From RPQJ01 sp963706755 (GTDB lineage: Bacteria; Pseudomonadota; Gammaproteobacteria; Steroidobacterales; Steroidobacteraceae), in assembly GCA_963706755.1 (NCBI GenBank), contig CAVPNH010000010.1:133216-197215 (forward strand): a DNA stretch of 64,000 nucleotides. The letters are read 5' to 3'. Under the pieces are notes generated by a model. It did not search any database. It was not told the origin of the DNA and worked only from the letters and a program-made list of their open reading frames with translations. This document shows, in pieces, positions 63,332 through 64,000 of this stretch (the stretch's first letter is position 1; each line of letters begins with the position of its first letter). Both the position numbers and the translations under genes were made by a program.

Positions 63332-63994
63332 ATGCTCACGGATCGCTACAAGCAGGCCATGCAGTTCGCGGCTACGGTGCACGACGGTCACCTGCGCAAG
63401 GGCACCCAGGTGGCGTACCTCTCGCACCTGATGTCGGTGTCGGCGCTGGTGATGGAGAACGGCGGCAGCGAGGACGAAGCCATCGCCGCGCTGCTCCATG
63501 ACTCGATCGAGGACCGCGGCAATGATTACGAGAGTCCGTTCCAGGTCGAGCCGCGGCACGGCCGCGAGGCGCTCAAGCGCGACATCGAGCTGCAGTTCGG
63601 CGCCGACGTGCTCGCGCTGGTGAAGCACTGCACCGACGACGAATACCTTCCCGCCGGCCGCCCGACGAACAAGGGCACGCCGGAGGAGTGGCGCGTGCGC
63701 AAGGCGGCCTACCACGAGTCGCTACGGAACAAGGCCGAAGTGGCGCCGTTGCGCGTCTCGTGCGCCGACAAGCTGCACAACGCGCGCGCGATCCTGGCCG
63801 ATTACGAGGTCGAAGGCGAAAAGCTCTGGCAGCGATTCAACGTCGCGTCGAAGCAGGAACAGCTCTGGTACTACGAAGGACTCGCCGACGCGTTCATCGA
63901 ACGCAGCCTGTTGCTCGGCGACGATGGGCTGCAGCGATTGGCGCGGCAACTGGCGGCTACGGTGGAGGCGATTGCACGGCATCAGCCGGCTTGA
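63332..63994 (+). CDS. HD domain hydrolase (SpoT-like HD4 type)
   Basis: A 220-residue protein, MLTDRYKQAMQFAATVHDGH, with GAGGAGGAAAG before the ATG at 63332. HDGHLRKGTQVAYLSHLMSV, AIAALLHDSIED (HD metal site) and RVSCADKLHNARAILADY (the downstream Asp) are the RelA/SpoT-type HD pattern. No synthetase domain is present, so it may hydrolyse (p)ppGpp or another nucleotide. Confidence 0.88.
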   Translation: MLTDRYKQAMQFAATVHDGHLRKGTQVAYLSHLMSVSALVMENGGSEDEAIAALLHDSIEDRGNDYESPFQVEPRHGREALKRDIELQFGADVLALVKHCTDDEYLPAGRPTNKGTPEEWRVRKAAYHESLRNKAEVAPLRVSCADKLHNARAILADYEVEGEKLWQRFNVASKQEQLWYYEGLADAFIERSLLLGDDGLQRLARQLAATVEAIARHQPA

Positions 63995-64000
63995 GCGACG

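Overview
The window is GC-rich (roughly 65 percent) bacterial chromosome with strongly GC-biased third codon positions, Shine-Dalgarno starts, lipoprotein and Sec signal peptides, an outer-membrane cytochrome-porin and proteobacterial gene families. It most resembles an uncultured soil-type proteobacterium, probably Gammaproteobacteria; the genus cannot be told. No rRNA, confident tRNA, CRISPR array or complete insertion sequence was seen. At least twelve genes are split by single-base frame changes, so either the sequence carries indel errors or the region is decaying.

Layout. 0-8.6 kb: DUF1330-type proteins, a pair of acyl-CoA dehydrogenases, a DUF1254 protein, an alkylsulfatase-like metallo-beta-lactamase divergent from a Crp/Fnr regulator. 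9-24 kb: three more DUF1254/DUF1214 proteins, an AraC regulator, a deleted SOUL gene, a GNAT gene, an IS remnant, a CDGSH / Cyc2-like cytochrome-porin / diheme cytochrome group, a RES-Xre toxin-antitoxin (TA) pair and a BASS transporter. 24-36.5 kb: a Spy-like protein, GlgC, DUF2845 and DUF924 proteins, a TIR-TPR protein, HicBA, a DsbA-like oxidoreductase, a penicillin-acylase family gene and dodecin. 36.5-40.4 kb: a WYL regulator, then a strip of intact and broken TA genes.

40.2-46.3 kb is the most unusual part. A leader of about 150 bases (dyad, -10 box, a fold resembling the SAM-I/SAM-IV riboswitch clan, Shine-Dalgarno) occurs three times. It precedes a DUF433/DUF5615 TA pair, an operon of MoxR-type ATPase, unknown protein and DUF2201 VWA-metallopeptidase that runs into the first 18 codons of a MetK-like gene, and finally a 38-codon relic of the DUF2201 gene followed by the complete, short MetK-like gene. 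The TA pair is also duplicated, and its second copy interrupts the first metK start. A tandem duplication of the unit followed by deletion explains this. A SAM synthetase relative behind SAM-sensor-like leaders and coupled to a MoxR/VWA chaperone pair is the best candidate for an undescribed system.

46.3-51.6 kb holds a lower-GC operon of a SprT-like peptidase and a HIT-phospholipase D-helicase-DUF3427 protein (a defence candidate), next to two truncated genes joined head to head. 51.8-64 kb carries a glutathione transferase, GYD and SnoaL-like proteins, a CDF transporter, an endonuclease/exonuclease/phosphatase protein, three more TA loci including BrnTA, an intact SOUL protein, a MerR-VWA operon and an HD hydrolase. 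TA modules, partial duplications, palindromic repeats and dispersed intergenic repeats mark most of the window as accessory DNA.
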